This document shows, piece after piece, positions 25,752 through 47,546 of a DNA stretch of 64,000 nucleotides (the first letter of the stretch is position 1; each line of letters begins with the position of its first letter). The DNA comes from Microglena sp. YARC. Lineage: Eukaryota > Chlorophyta > Chlorophyceae > Chlamydomonadales > Chlamydomonadaceae. A program made the translations under genes and the position numbers. Location of the stretch: contig CM039465.1 in NCBI GenBank assembly GCA_022414725.1, positions 24,147,193 to 24,211,192 of the forward strand, written 5' to 3'. The notes below the pieces were generated by a model. The model worked only from the letters and a program-made list of their open reading frames with translations. It did not search any database and was not told where the DNA came from.

Positions 25752-27825
25752 CTATTTTAGAGTTATAGTATGTGAACAGGTAGCCTGGCAGGAGGGGTGG
25801 GGGTGGGGGTGAGGGGGGGAAGGGCAAGGAGGAGGGGGGTGAGGGGAGGAAGGGAAGGGGTGTGGGGGGGTGGGGGGGGGAGAAAAAAATAGCACACATC
25901 ACTTCAAATAATTATAATTACCCCCTATTTTAGAGTTATAGTATGTGAACAGGTAGCCTGGCAGGAAGGGTTGTGGGGAGGGGCGGGGGTTGGGGTGGGG
26001 GTGGGGTGGGGAGGCAGGGAGGAGAGGTGAGGGGGGAAGAGTGTGGGGGTGGCAGGGAGGAAGGGTGAGGGGTAGCCTGGCAGCAGGTAGGGGTGGGGGG
26101 AGGTTGAGGGGGGGGTGGGGGTGAGGGGGGTGGGAGTGAGGGGCAGGAGGAGGGGTGTGGGGCAGGTAGGGAGGATGGTTTGCAGGGGGGCGGGGGAGCC
26201 CCTATTTTAGAGTTATAGTATGTGTGAACAGGTAGCCTGGCAGGAGGGGGTGGGGTGGGGGTGGGGTGAGGGGAAGGGAGGAGGGGTGAGGGGGGAGAGT
26301 GTGGAGTGGTAGGGAGGAGAGGTGAGGTGAGGGATGAGGGGTGTGGGAGGGGTGGGGAGGAGGGAGGAGGGGTGAGGGGTGTGGGAAGGGTGTTGGAGGG
26401 GTGTGGGAGTGTAGGAAGGAGGGGTGATGGATGAGGGGTGTGTGTGGGGGGAGTGGTTAGAGAGGATGGGTGAGGGGTGAGGGGGTTGAGAGTGGTAGGG
26501 AGGGAGGGTGAGGATTGAGGGTTGAGGGGTAAGGGTTGAGGAGTGAGGGATGTGGGAGTGGTAGGGAGGAGCGGTGAGGGGTGTGGGAGGAGAGGATGGG
26601 TGCGGGTGAGGGGGGTGGGAGTGGTAGGAAGGAGGGGTTAGGGGTGTGAAAGGTGTGTGTGGGGAGTGCGGTGAGGGTTGAGGGGTGTGGGAGGGGTAGG
26701 AAGGAGGGTTAGGGTATGGGAGGGTGAGGGGTGTGGGAGGGGTGTGTGGTGGGGGGTAAGGGGTGTGGGAGGGGTAGGAAGGAGGGGTTAGGGGTGTGGG
26801 AGGGGTGTGTGGTGAGGGGTGAGGGTGAGGGAGGGGTAGGAAGGAGGGGTTAGGGGTGTGGGAGGGATGTGGGAGGGGTGAGGGGTGTGGGAGGGGGTAG
26901 GAAGGAGGGGTTAGGGGTGTGGGAGGGGTGTGTGGTGAGGGGTAAGGGGTGTGGGAGGGGTAGGAAGGAGGGGTTAGGGGTGTGGGAGGGGTGTGTGGTG
27001 AGGGGTAAGGGGTGTGGGAGGGGTAGGAAGGAGGGGTTAGGGGTGTGGGAGGTGTGTGTGGTGAGGGGTGAGGGATGTGGGAGGGGTAGGAAGGAGGGGT
27101 AAGGGGTGAGGGTGTGGGAGAGGTAGGAAGGAGGGGTAAGGGTTGTGGGAGGGGTGTGTAGTGAGGGGTGAGGGGTGTGGGAGTGGTAGGAAGGAGGGGT
27201 GAGGGGTGAGGGGTGTGGGAGGGGTAGGAAGAAGGGGTAGGGGTGTAAGAGGGGTGTGTGGTGAGGGGTGAGGGGTGTGGGAGTGGTAGGAAGGAGGGGT
27301 TAGGGGTTGTGGGAGGGTTCGAGAGAACGGTTGAGGGGTGTGGGCTGTGGGTGGGGTGTGGGAGGGGAGGGGGAGTGGTAGAGAGGAAGGGAGAGGGGTG
27401 AGGGGTGTGTGGGGGGGAGTGAAAGGGATGAGGGTGTGGGGGTGTGTGGGAGGGTGTGGGTGTGTGGGAGGTGTGGGAGTGTGTGGGAGTGTGTGAGGCG
27501 TGTATGGAGAGGGTGTGGGAGGGGATGTGTGGTGAGGGATGAGGGGTGTGGGAGTGGTAGGAAGGAAGGGTGAGGGGTGTGGGTGGGTGTGGAGGGGTGT
27601 GGGGTGAGGGGTGTGGAAGAGGTAGGGAGGAAGGGTGAGGGGTGTGGGGGGGTGAGGGGTGAGGGAGTGTGTGTGGTGAGGGGTGATGGGAGTTGGGGGG
27701 CAGTGGTAGGGAGGAGGGGTTTGTGGTGAGGGGTGTGGGGGTGTGTAGGAGGGGGTTGTGGTGAGGGGTGAGGGGTGTTTCAGGAGTAGGGAAAAAGGGT
27801 GAGGGGTGAGGGGTGTGTGGAATGA
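25752..27825. repeat. G-rich satellite (C-rich on gene A sense strand) with acceptor copies
   Basis: Near the exon, CCCTATTTTAGAGTTATAGT followed by ATGTGAACAGGTAGCCTGGC occurs at about 25751, 25921 and 26200. It holds the minus-strand acceptor CTCTAAAATAG. From about 26250 the repeat becomes variants of GGGAGGGGTAGGAAGGAGGG plus GTTAGGGGTGT. On the minus strand this gives a 576-codon Pro/His/Ser/Thr-rich frame, which I treat as a repeat artefact. Guanine runs are dense enough for quadruplexes. Confidence 0.85.
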
Positions 27826-28079
27826 GGACCTCTTGCGGACCCCCCCTGGAGGGCCAGGGGGGAGGGCGCCCTCCAGCCTTGCTGACGTCATTAACGAGGA
27901 GGCGAAGTATAGCGGTGCAGGTTGTAGTTATATAATGTAACATAAATATTGTGTGCAGGTTGTAGTTATATAATATATCTTATTCATTGTTTGCATATTG
28001 TCTGAGGGCCTAAAGGAAGTGTGTTTTAGACCCTATGATTGGCCTTTTTTATTTTTAGCCCCTCTCCTATCTCCATCTG
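27826..28079. other. GC-rich island and short direct repeat, no clear gene
   Basis: At 27830-27905 a GC-rich stretch breaks the satellite. On the minus strand it is open (L-R-L-L-V-N-D-V-S-K-A-G-G) and could hold a further gene A exon, but no convincing donor is present. GTGCAGGTTGTAGTTATATA occurs twice (about 27917 and 27953). The rest, to about 28080, shows nothing I can assign. Confidence 0.35.
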
Positions 28080-28270
28080 CGTTTCGACAAATGGCTCAAT
28101 GGCAGAGCTCCTTGAACGACAAAGGTGCTGGGCTCGAAACTCCAGAGTGTCTGCGGTCGCTGTCAACCGCCATGGTAGATTTTTCCAGTTAAATTAGCAG
28201 CCTGTTCCCTACCGCCGTAAGACAGGGCTCCCTTAATACCACGCCCCACCAGGCGTTATCATTACAATCT
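28080..28270 (+). mobile_element. tRNA-derived SINE, copy 1
   Basis: The head has tRNA-like promoter boxes: ATGGCTCAATGGCAG (box A-like) and GGGCTCGAAACTCC (box B-like). The body (CCGCCATGGTAG, TTTTCCAGTTAAATTAGCAG, CCCTACCGCCGTAAGACAGG, CTCCCTTAATACCACGCC, CAGGCGTTATCATTAC) matches two other copies, at 42150-42330 (minus) and 63240-63478 (plus). The tail ends GCGTTATCATTAC in all three. It has no ORF and presumably moves with LINE enzymes. Confidence 0.75.
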
Positions 28271-28299
28271 TCGGCACACCTGCATAGTTTCGTTTTCCG

Positions 28300-28560
28300 G
28301 CTACGCGTTACAGCTTCTAGGAAGCTCCTTTCCCCGACCCTTGAGTCAAACCTGAAGCTAGCTAGTGTGTCTGAAAGCCGGCATGACAGGGATTCCAATG
28401 CAGCTGAAATATTTGTTCTTCACTCAGTGGCTGGCCAATGGAGCTGGCTGGAAGCTGCTATGTGTAGCCCCAAAAAAGAAACAGTGCGCACCTGCAAAGA
28501 GTGCCACTAACCCTGATCCCATACTGCTGCCTCTGCGAGACGCCAGCTTGTTAGGTAGCT
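28300..28560 (+). repeat. Dispersed repeat family 4, copy 1
   Basis: GGAAGCTCCTTTCCCCGACC, GCTAGCTAGTGTGTCTGAAAG, GGCTGGCCAATGGAGCTGGC and TGGAAGCTGC recur in diverged form at 39465-39620 (plus), and in shorter form near 40750-40805 (TTTAGCCCAAAAAAGAAACA against TGTAGCCCCAAAAAAGAAAC). Class unknown; no ORF of note. Confidence 0.5.
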
Positions 28561-29081
28561 AGTAGCTAGTTGGTAAGTAGCTGTGTAGCTGGGTAGCTGT
28601 GTAGCTTTGTAGCTAGCAGCTCAGTTGAAAGCAAATAGCTGGTAGCTAGTAGCTAGTAGTTAGGGGGACGGGGGACACGTAAGGGCAGTACTAGGGCTGT
28701 GGGATGGGTCCCCTGTCCCCGGTCAGATGTTTATAGGGGAGAACGACCTGGGGGAGAACATAGATAGCTGCAATGCAAGATTTCTGGGGTAGGTACAGAA
28801 GGAATCTGGCTAGATAGCAGTCTGAGTGGTGGTTGATAAAACAATGAGAGGGTGTTGAGTAAGGGGATACAATTCCTTAAGAGTGTGGATTTTCAGCAAG
28901 GAGGATACAGGAAGCAAGGGAGTGGGTTAAGGAAGGTGTGTCATGAGAAGGTAGGGTGAACCCTAGAGTAGGGGGGTCCCGGGGATCGGGCGGTCTAAAG
29001 GTAGAACTCAGGAAGCAAGGAGTGGGGCAGAGCGCGAGGGGAGAACAAAAAAGGAAGGAAGAAGGAAGGTTTCGTGGTTGC
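28560..29081. other. TAGC-rich simple repeat and unassigned upstream DNA
   Basis: From 28556 to 28665 variants of GTAGCTAGTAGCTAG and GTAGCTGTGTAGCTGGG form a loose simple repeat. From 28680 to 29081 the sequence is non-repetitive but I cannot identify a coding exon, promoter box or element in it. Confidence 0.5.
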
Positions 29082-29192
29082 TTATGACACAAGGCGACAC
29101 CGGACGATTTGGAGGAGAAACAGCTGGCATGGCGTGGTTTGGTGGGCCTTCGCCCAACTCCCCAACTGGACCACGCCACCTGTTGTTGACAT
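29082..29192 (-). CDS. Possible first exon of a gene divergent from the ankyrin gene
   Basis: On the minus strand an ATG at 29192 in GGCGATGTC opens 36 codons (M-S-T-T-G-G-V-V-Q-L-G-S-W-A-K-A) ending at TAA 29082-29084, so a real exon would have to splice before that stop. Base composition changes here from repeat to balanced sequence on both strands, and gene A lies downstream on this strand. Other frames with ATG at 29227 and 29259 are also open, so the choice is weak. This is inference only. Confidence 0.2.
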   Translation of the reverse strand: MSTTGGVVQLGSWAKAHQTTPCQLFLLQIVRCRLVS

Positions 29193-29399
29193 CGCCTACG
29201 CCGCAGATCCTCCAGATCCGCCACCACCAGCGCACTTGCCCGCCATCCGCTGAGTTCACTGCGCTATTCCTCTCCCACCCCTCTTAGCGGATTCCTTCTT
29301 GCTTGCTTTCTACTTGTCCCTCTTTCACTTAAAAAAAACAATCGGGTGCACCCCCCCTCGTTCTTCCGCCCCACCTCGATTCCCGTTCCGAAATTCGAA
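29193..29399. promoter_or_regulatory. Putative (bidirectional) promoter and 5' UTR of the ankyrin gene
   Basis: This is a rare non-repetitive stretch of the window, immediately before the ankyrin start codon. It is rich in C and T on the plus strand near the start (TTCTTCCGCCCCACC, TCCCGTTCCGAAATTCG) and has an A8 run at 29331-29338. There is no clear TATA box. If gene A starts near 29192, the two genes share about 200 bp. The transcription start cannot be placed from sequence alone. Confidence 0.35.
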
Positions 29400-41496
<12,097 letters not shown>

Positions 41497-42150
41497 ATGT
41501 GTGTGTATGTTCCAGTCCAGGGGTTAACCAACTTGGGTTAAATGGACTTACTCAACCTTGAATAATCAAGCATTGTTCAACGTTCCCAAGCGCAGCAATC
41601 GTCACCAAGCAGATGGCGACATGCGTGAAATGTGTTGAGCTGCCGAGGATGAGCGCCAGCAGTAGATTTGTGTATTTTAATGAGGCTCCAGAGGGATCAC
41701 AGGGTTGATCACCACCACTATCCCCCCCACCAACACCAACACCACCACTATTGCAGCAAACGTCAACAAGCAGAAGATGGCGACATGCGTGAAATGTGTC
41801 TTAACTGCAGAGGATGAGCACCAGCAGTATATGTGTGTATTTTAATGAGGCTCCAGTGAGATCACAGGGTTGATCATAGCACCACTATCGCCAAACCACC
41901 TCCTGTCTCATCCAGGAGGACCAAGCCCGTACCTACTACTGCACATGGTGGCATTGGAGGGCCAGCCGATACTGATTTTTAGGGAACGGCAATATGGTAT
42001 CATATGCTATCATGTAATTTCATCGTATGATATCATATGATGCCGGCAGTCTGACTAGGCTAAAGTTACCATTTGTATGATACCATATGATGGCGACATG
42101 CGTGAAATGTGATTAGCTGCAGAGGATGAGCACCAGTAGTAGATGTGTGT
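41497..42150 (+). repeat. Copies of the ankyrin terminal-exon tail, with family 3 and family 1 elements
   Basis: GATGGCGACATGCGTGAAAT plus GAGGATGAGCACCAGCAG with the following ATGTGTG recurs at about 41592-41672, 41755-41835 and 42088-42150. Frames are broken by deletions and stops. Between copies lie a family 3 element (41507-41580), TTTTAATGAGGCTCCAG twice (about 41678 and 41838), and a family 1 MITE (41980-42085) that begins TAGGGAACGGCA and runs into the last tail copy without a right TIR. Confidence 0.8.
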
Positions 42151-42330
42151 GTAATGATAACGCCTGGTGGGGGGTGGTATTAAGGGAGCTCCGTCTTACG
42201 GTGGTAGGGAACATGCTGCTACTTTACCTGTACAAAGCTACCATGGCGGTTCACAGCAACCGCGAACACTTAGGCGCACCCGTGGGGATTCGATCCCGGC
42301 GCCTACGTCGTTCAAGGGTGTGTGTATGTT
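42150..42330 (-). mobile_element. tRNA-derived SINE, copy 2
   Basis: On the minus strand it reads CGCCGGGATCGAATCCCCAC (box B-like), GTGAACCGCCATGGTAGC, TTCCCTACCACCGTAAGACG, GAGCTCCCTTAATACCACC and CAGGCGTTATCATTAC, matching 28080-28270. The 5' part of the tRNA head with box A is missing or unrecognisable. A partial family 3 repeat (42325-42374) abuts it. Confidence 0.75.
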
Positions 42331-42374
42331 ACAGTCCAGGGGTTAACCAACTTGGGTTAAATGGACTTACTCAA

Positions 42375-44597
42375 GTTTTTCAAGACCGGCCTTAAACAAC
42401 TCAATTTCTTTGATGTGCAAGTAGGTATTGATCCAAGTCTGGATGCTAGGGACTTTGTCCCTCAAGCTGATGGACCTCAGATAGAGGCCGCACCAACATG
42501 GTTATGTCAAGACTTTACCACCCAGGAGGTGTTTTCTGTTCTCCAATCCCTACGGAAAAACTCCTCCCCCGGGGTAGATGGTATCCCTGCAGAATGGTAC
42601 AGATTTGCTTCCCATGAGGCCAACTCCCGATTTGTACAAGCTATGACTAACCTGTTTAATCTCATCTGGAAGACTTCTTACCCTAGCCAATGGGCTGCAG
42701 CTGCCTTGGTACCCGTACCCAAATCCAAAGGCAGTGTGTATGACAAGGACAACTATCGAGGTCTTGCGGTGAGCAACTCCATAGGAAAGATCTTCTCCCT
42801 TTGCATGCTACGTAGACTAGATGATTGGTCAGAAGAATTCAACCTCAGAGCCGCTGGCCAATATGGATTTAGAAGTGGTAGGGGTACTGCAGATGCATCA
42901 TTCATTCTTAACCATATTGTAGATAAATATAGAGAAAAGAAAAAAACCACTCTTTGTGGCTTTTGTTGATTTCAAGAAGGCTTATGATTGGGTCAACAGA
43001 GACTTGCTATGGGATTGCTTAGCAAGGCTAGGAGTCAAGGACCCCTATCTCAGTATTCTGAAGTCCATGTATAATCATGTTGTTTTCCAAGTTCGCCTAC
43101 ATGGGGACATTGGATCCTCCTTTCCATCCCTTGTAGGAGTTAAACAAGGAGACCCCCTATCCCCACTCCTATTCGGTCTGTTCATTGATAGAATTGAATC
43201 GTTCCTCCAATCCAAGCTCCCAAATGTAGGGGCTGAGCTTAGGGGAAAGATTCTGCAACTGTTACTTTATGCTGATGACCTAGCTATAATGGCAGAATCC
43301 CCGGCAGATATGCAAGCGATGCTTGACTGCCTGAGAGATTTCTGCGAGGCTACTAAGATGGCTGTGAATATAAAGAAAACTGAGATTGTCGTTTTCAACA
43401 AACAATTCTGTGATGAGGCCCGCATGGATCCTGATTACAAATTTGTCTATGATAGAGCACAACTTTCTACAAAGTTATCTTTTATCTACTTGGGATCCCT
43501 CTTTGTGGATGGTGACTCAAGCAATCGTGCAAAAGCTGCTTTTTCTAGGATGCTCACTAAGGCCCAAAAGGCACACCACATGCTTTGTAGGCGATGCCAT
43601 ACTATGGAGATATACAATATTGATATTCTCACCCACCTGTTTGATTCTCTTGTACAACCTATCCTGAATTTTGGCTGTGAGGTGTGGGCTCCTTCTATTC
43701 TGAACAACACACTTATCTCAAATGACCATGCTTGTGAGAAATGGCATAGAGGTATACTTAAACAAATGTTGGGTGTTTGCCAATCTACTACATCTAATAT
43801 TATCATGGAAGAGCTGGGTAGAACCCCGTTGTGTTTTGCTTGGCTTAAACAAGCTTTGCGCTTCTGGAACAAGACCATACATAAAGAACCTGAGGATCTC
43901 ATTAGAATGGCTCTTGAGGAATCTTTTGACTCCAACACTGGCTGGGTTCATGACTTGCGTTGTGCTCTCCACAAGCTAGGATCCAGTAAAAACATCAACA
44001 TTTTGGAGGCTGTCGATGTCGAAGGTATTATGTCTGAAGTTTTTGAGTCATGGAGGTTTAAGTACCCAAGTGACACCAATGCAGTTAGAGACATCCCTGA
44101 TGAGAGAAGGGTTGGCTTTAAACGCCTCCGATACCAAAAATGGTTCGCAGCCAACAGCAATGATGAGAATGGCTTGATTCCCTTTACATCCGCCTTACAT
44201 AAGCAGGATCAGATTCGTTCTATAGCACAGTTTAGAATGGGTTCCCATTGGCTGAACACAGAAAGAATGAGGGTGGTGGATAGAGCACACATCCCTCGCT
44301 CAATGAGACACTGTCAAATGTGTGGGTTCCAAAAAAACTGAGGATGAAATGCATATGTTTGAGTGCCCTTTTTATAATGATATTCGCCTCCGCTACCAGA
44401 ATCTGTTTACAGATATTTATAGGCATGTCCATGAGGATACCGACTTAACCGTATGGAATGTGGAATTCTGCGATTCCACATTCAGAACCTTTATGAATGG
44501 AAATGGCACTAAGTCTTTTTGGAGCAACCTAGCCGACTATCTTTCTACTTGTAGAAGAGCAAGACAGGAAGCCCTGGACTGCTTAGTGGCACCGTAA
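42375..44597 (+). pseudogene. LINE reverse transcriptase ORF with two frameshifts
   Basis: The frame runs 42375-42940, then 42956-44335, then 44335-44597. RT motifs are in order: S-S-P-G-V-D-G-I-P-A-E-W-Y near 42570, G-F-R-S-G-R-G-T-A-D-A near 42870, F-V-D-F-K-K-A-Y-D-W-V near 42960, G-V-K-Q-G-D-P-L-S-P-L-L-F-G near 43140, and L-L-Y-A-D-D-L-A near 43265 with the catalytic Y-A-D-D. Near 44310 C-Q-M-C-G-F followed by H-M-F-E-C gives a C2HC-type motif typical of non-LTR elements. Both frame breaks lie in A7 runs (42941-42947 and 44330-44336), so each is a one-base insertion by decay or sequencing error. The endonuclease is absent, so the copy is not autonomous. Confidence 0.9.
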
Positions 44598-44888
44598 TTT
44601 ATTATCCCTTTTTTTTCTTCTTGAGACTTCTCATTTGTTAGCTTCTTACCTCCGCCACTGTAAGTGGTTGAGATCTGGGTCCTGCTCTAAGGGGTTTAAT
44701 ACCTAAGCCACCAAAACGGTGGTTGGGAGTTTGGTTTGTTTGTCCTCGACACACCCCTGATGTAATGGGGTTTTTTGCTTTGTGGGTGCTTTTTCTTTTT
44801 GTTTAAAGCACAGAGTCTCATACACCCTCGCGGTGTCAAGTAGACTTTAACATGTAATGTAATGTAATGTAATGTAATGTAATGTAAT
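42375..44888 (+). mobile_element. 5'-truncated non-LTR retrotransposon (LINE)
   Basis: The family 3 repeat ends abruptly at ACTTACTCAA and element sequence starts. It encodes a reverse transcriptase with no endonuclease before it, then a Cys/His motif, a ~250-nt 3' UTR and a (TAATG)n tail at 44853-44888. The 3' end is repeated, inverted, at 47409-47546, which identifies the tail as the family's own. The pentanucleotide tail, the 5' truncation and the absence of LTRs are as expected for target-primed reverse transcription. No clear target-site duplication is seen. Confidence 0.9.
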
Positions 44889-45062
44889 TTGCTACGTTTT
44901 GGCTTATGCAACCTAATAATCGTAATTATTGCGATTTTGGCTCTATGAGAGTGAGAGAGAAGGGGGGGAGGTGGATAGAGAGTCTCTTAGAGAGAGAGAA
45001 GGGGGGAGGTGGATAGAGGTGAAGATATGCACAAGGCATATTAACAAATCTTTCGAACAAGG
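44889..45062. repeat. GAGAGA/GGGGGGAGGTGGATAG repeat
   Basis: AGAGAGAAGGGGGGAGGTGG plus ATAGAG occurs twice at 44954-45018. The flanks are unremarkable. Confidence 0.6.
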
Positions 45063-45141
45063 GCTGAATCTCAGCGGATCGTAGCAACAAGGCCACTCTG
45101 CCGCTTACAATACCCCGTTCGAGCCAAGTCGTCTACAAAGG
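45063..45141 (+). rRNA. Fragment of the large-subunit (28S-type) rRNA 3' region
   Basis: GCTGAATCTCAGCGGATCGT, AGCAACAAGGCCACTCTGCC, GCTTACAATACCCCGTTCGA and AAGTCGTCTACAAAGG follow the highly conserved 3'-terminal part of eukaryotic nuclear LSU rRNA. About 80 nt are present; the sequence on both sides is not rRNA. It is an isolated fragment, not a functional gene. It may be a dispersed rDNA piece or part of a composite element. Confidence 0.8.
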
Positions 45142-45995
45142 TATGGTTTATTCGAGTAATTTACTTCTGGACTTGAATAACCAAGGATTGTGATGTGGTT
45201 TTCAGCCAACTCTGGGCTGGTCACCATCTTCCTATTCTAAGTCCCCCCATGCGGGGGGGGAGGGGTGGGGGGGGAGCACTGCCATGGCTGTAAGGGTGTG
45301 GGTGGCGCACTACCATGGGGGTATATCGGGGTGGGGGTGGGGTACTGCCATGGCTGTATGGGTGGGGGGCACTGATATGGCTGTATGGGTAGAATGGGAA
45401 ACTGCCAAGCAGTACATTCGCAGAGACCTAACAGTCTAACTAACTAGATAACTACGGCGGTAGCTAAGTAGCTACCGCCTGTAACTAAGTGTATCAGCCA
45501 GATATCTCCAGCCTTGGAAAAGTGTAACAAATCACAGCAAATTGCGATTCCACCCATGGATGTTCAACTAGAGGTTTATGGTGCGATTCGATAGGGCCCC
45601 CAAAGACTTCAAATCTCACCAGCCAGAAATTGAAATATCTAATCATCGCACTACCCTCTGACTCGCACCTTCGAAAAAATGCTGATTATAGCGCCAAGCC
45701 ACAGAAGGGCAACGAGCATGGTCGATTTTCCCCCAACGATTTTCGCCTCAAAGGGTCGGCAAAATAATTGTATTTGTTCATTGTGGTGGGGTTGTGGCTA
45801 TGGTGTGGTGGTGGAGTTGTGGTTTGGTGTCACAGATTCAAATTATGGTGTGGTGGCGGAGTTGTGGTGCGGTGTCACAGATTCAAATTATCAAAACATT
45901 CCACATTACGTTTAATTAGCCCATCCGTATATGATCTTCTATGTTTAATGGGCACATGAGTGGAGCAGTAAGATGGTGGCACCATACATACCCCA
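45142..45995. other. Intergenic, with a G-rich minisatellite
   Basis: 45240-45405 repeats GCACTGCCATGGCTGTATGG-type units with G runs about four times. 45430-45480 has GTAGCTA simple sequence. 45820-45900 has GTCACAGATTCAAATTAT twice with GTGTGGTGGCGGAGTTGTGG. I see no gene between 45430 and 45820. Confidence 0.5.
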
Positions 45996-46194
45996 GTCAG
46001 GGTAATTCAAAGGGCGCGCTTTTGCGCTTTTGAGCGCTGACTTTTTGACTCCCTTTGCGCTTTAAGCGCAGTTTTTTGCACCCCCCCTGTGTGCGCAGCA
46101 AGCAATTTTTGCGCTTTTTGCACTACAAAGCGCAGTTTTTTTGTTTTCGAGTGCGCTAAAGCGCTGGCCAATTTGGCCATTTGAAGTATCCTGA
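45996..46194. mobile_element. MITE-like element, family 2, copy 2
   Basis: GTCAGGGTAATTCAAA at the left and TTTGAAGTATCCTGAC at the right are inverted repeats with two mismatches over 16 bp. Inside, GCGCTTTTTGCACTACAAAG and AGCGCTGGCCAATTTGGCC recur from the other family members. No ORF. Confidence 0.75.
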
Positions 46195-46896
46195 CCCCTG
46201 TACTGTGTGTGAACATCACGTCAATTCGAATGTACTAACGAAGTCTCTCAGAATTTTGAAGAAGAAGGGAAAAACGATTTGTTCACATTTACATTTTTCC
46301 TGGCAGATATTTGTATTTGTATTTATTTTCCTTGAGCTCTTGCTGGCTGAAGCTATGTAACATGATCAAGAAGACGAGGAGCAGCTAAATTGCTGGCTGG
46401 AGGCATGTAGTTCAAGATTATACCCCACTATTGGGTCACCTCTTCATGGAAACATAGTTTGACCAGGGTTGGTCACCCACTTCTTCTTTTCAGGGCTACA
46501 TTTAACAGCTTATAGGCACCTCCCTGTCCTTGGTCAATCCATAATATGTTTACATCCGTAATTAAGCCGCACGGGTGGCGACGAAGGAGCGTGTTACCAA
46601 TAATTTCATTGTTTGAGGGTGGGAAAGTCCTATCAGCCTATTTGGCACCCCCTGGACTGAATCATACCTACCCGAGCATGGTATTGAAATTGAAATTGAA
46701 ATGTTACATCCGTGTAATGCAGTCACTCACATGACGTGAAATTAAGGACACCACTGCGTAAGCCGGAGCTAGCAGTAGTCACCTGAGCATGGTATCATAC
46801 ATATACATTTGTTATTATTATACATTTATTATTATTATTACACAGGTTTCCTACGGACATAAATACGTGTGCATGGTGTCACAGATGCGTCCACCA
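46195..46896. other. Intergenic, partial family 3 repeat
   Basis: 46617-46668 on the minus strand (CAGTCCAGGGGGTGCCAAAT, AGGCTGATAGGACTT) is a partial family 3 repeat. A short (TTAT)n run lies at 46810-46842. No gene is recognised. Confidence 0.5.
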
Positions 46897-47059
46897 CAGT
46901 GTACTACTAAGTGCAGACTTTTTGAGCCCCACTGCGCGTTTCACACTGTTTTTTCAACCCCCTTTGGAGCGCAGCGCGCAGTTTTTGCGCTTTTTGCACT
47001 ACAAAGCGCTGGCCAATTGCGCTTAAAGCGCTGACCAATTTGAAAAATGTAGTACCCTG
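46897..47059. mobile_element. MITE-like element, family 2, copy 3
   Basis: Left CAGTGTACTAC (one mismatch to the TIR), right GTAGTACCCTG. The interior GAGCCCCACTGCGCGTTTC, CGCGCAGTTTTTGCGC and AGCGCTGACCAATTTGA match copy 1. The right flank GACCACCACCACGAA is also shared with copy 1, so the element or its insertion site extends past this TIR. Confidence 0.7.
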
Positions 47060-47182
47060 GACCACCACCACGAATGTAGGGGGGGCTTCGGCACGCTTTT
47101 CTGCACCCCTACGGCACCCTTCCCGCCATGATGCACCCTCATAAACAAAATAAAAGGGTGCCTTATATCTCCCAAAATTACA

Positions 47183-47212
47183 GTGCACACCAGGGGGACC
47201 CCCGGTGTGCAC
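47183..47212. other. Near-perfect 30-bp palindrome (hairpin)
   Basis: GTGCACACC and GGTGTGCAC flank AGGGGGACCCCC, so the whole stretch can fold into a GC-rich hairpin with a 1-nt bulge. A related GTGCACACCTGTGCACAC occurs near 47363. No U-rich tract follows, and the window is eukaryotic, so it is not called a terminator. Confidence 0.7.
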
Positions 47213-47408
47213 TTAGACGCAACTAAATTCATAGCCTGCGACCTGCGACACAATGCACCATTCCTTCTGGTCAACGGACCCTCCCCACGTTGCGTCCTGC
47301 GATGCAACGGCCTCTACGACGTTGCGTCTGCGATGGAGGACGCAGCGTCCTGAACAACTCTGGTGCACACCTGTGCACACTGACAAAAAGGTCACAGGAC
47401 TGCCGTAG
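47213..47408. other. Unassigned intergenic sequence
   Basis: Contains repeated GTTGCGTC(T/C)GCGATG motifs (about 47289 and 47321). No ORF or element is identified. Confidence 0.4.
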
Positions 47409-47546
47409 TATTACATTACATTACATGTTAAAGTCTACTTGACACCGCGAGGGTGTATGAGACTCTGTGCTTTAAACAAAAAGAAAAAGCACCCACAAAG
47501 CAAAAAAACCCATTACATCAGGTACAAAAAAACCCATTACATCAGG
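47409..47546 (-). mobile_element. LINE 3'-end-only copy, inverted relative to 42375-44888
   Basis: From (ATTAC)n it runs TGTTAAAGTCTACTTGACAC, CGCGAGGGTGTATGAGACTC and GCTTTAAACAAAAAGAAAAA, the complement of the LINE 3' end. It stops at AACCCATTACATCAGGTA, which is then duplicated once in tandem (to 47546). It is a very short 5'-truncated insertion. Confidence 0.85.

Noticed and set aside
26213..27943. 576-codon Pro/His/Ser/Thr-rich minus-strand ORF
   Set aside because: It is the C-rich strand of a degenerate satellite; composition and frame follow the repeat. Only a short stretch near 27850 looks different, and it lacks a donor.
41918..41980. A sixth ankyrin exon (L-L-L-H-M-V-A-L-E-G-Q-P in one frame)
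   Set aside because: The ankyrin-like frame does not match the phase available from exon 5, and the sequence runs straight into a MITE terminus.
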